This document shows positions 63,471 through 64,000 of a DNA stretch of 64,000 nucleotides, one piece after another. A program made the position numbers and the translations under genes. The notes below the pieces were generated by a model that saw only the letters and a list, made by a program, of their open reading frames with translations, did no database searches and was not told where the DNA came from. Within the stretch, counting starts at the first letter, position 1. Each line of letters begins with the position of its first letter. Origin of the DNA: Galaxea fascicularis (Eukaryota > Cnidaria > Anthozoa > Scleractinia > Euphylliidae); contig OX419341.1 in NCBI GenBank assembly GCA_948470475.1, forward strand, positions 21,717,135 through 21,781,134. Direction: 5' to 3'.

Positions 63471-64000
63471 TACATTTTTTTACAACTTTATTTAGTTTCA
63501 CAAAGTGTTGGAATCATGTACGTCCTTCGTTTGCAAGTTCCACGGAAGCTTACTCATCTTCCAACACGCATACATTTAAATGTGAAGACCTTTCAGGTGC
63601 TAAAAGATATTCTGAAAACTATTCTCCACATGAAGTGTTTTTCCTCCATACTAGAGATAAACGATTCGTCACCTAAAACGTGCAAATAAATTTAGAACTT
63701 ACTAGTTTGCTCGCTCCCCCAAAACTGTTCATCTGTTTTTGTCAGTTGTCATTTTTTTTTCTTTAAATGTAAACAAGTTATTTTGTTAGTCAAATTATCA
63801 GTCTAATCAGAAATAATGAAAACAAACATCGATCTACAACGATAAAAAATCCAAACTACTCCAAAAAACTAAAAATAAGAGTGGAATTATACCTCAAATT
63901 TGGCGACAAAACCTCCTGATAACGACGACGTGAAACTGCTGCCTTTAGGGTCGTTCACGACAATAGAACTACGGCCGCGCTTGCGCACTGACGGAAGTGG
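63471..64000. other. Window end, nothing recognised
   Basis: AT-rich to 63,900, then GC-rich for the last 100 bases (CGGCCGCGCTTGCGCACTG). This could be the edge of a promoter or gene beyond the window; nothing can be assigned. Confidence 0.4.

Overview
The window looks like nuclear DNA of an anthozoan cnidarian, most likely a stony coral. It holds spliced eukaryotic genes with GT-AG introns, intronless kelch-like and class A GPCR genes, AT-rich intergenic DNA and a dense layer of transposon families. Several repeats (the tRNA-headed SINE, the hairpin with CACGCAACG arms, the element ending in CTTAAGCTCCCTA) resemble repeats I associate with coral genomes. That assignment is recall, not a search.

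Layout. 1-11,000: two young LTR retrotransposons with seemingly identical LTRs. The first (48-4607) is a compact Ty3/mag-like element with one uninterrupted Gag-Pol frame. The second (6187-10948) encodes Gag, protease and integrase but no reverse transcriptase, and its integrase is frameshifted. 12,570-14,960: a 1.4 kb hexanucleotide satellite bracketed by two copies of one inverted-repeat element. 16,226-22,731 (minus): a five-exon gene, 5' end not found, for an apparently unrecognised single-pass receptor-like protein with a Ser/Thr-rich ectodomain and a long tail carrying poly-proline and YMNV motifs. 23,000-28,000: repeats.

28,237-43,973 is a compact housekeeping block. The 5' part of a TFIIIA gene (GTF3A, minus) is head-to-head with a complete GEMIN8 homologue (plus, start codons 160 bp apart), followed by a complete five-exon TSR2 homologue (plus). 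All three act in RNA or ribosome biology: 5S rRNA transcription, SMN-complex snRNP assembly, and eS26 loading/pre-rRNA processing. Their introns are full of MITEs, LINE relics and a Penelope-like fragment.

45,500-64,000: LINE relics, two tandemly duplicated intronless BTB-BACK-Kelch genes (48,285-50,054 and 52,853-54,625) separated by a minisatellite interrupted by a foldback element, an L1/Tx1-like relic, a TTAA-flanked inverted-repeat element, one intronless class A GPCR (minus, 59,487-60,515), another LINE end and a SINE copy. No tRNA or rRNA gene, CRISPR array or bacterial feature was seen.

The most interesting signals are: (i) foldback elements with the same terminal module but unrelated interiors; (ii) a structurally recent LTR element that has lost its reverse transcriptase; (iii) the receptor-like gene; and (iv) the satellite bracketed by element copies.
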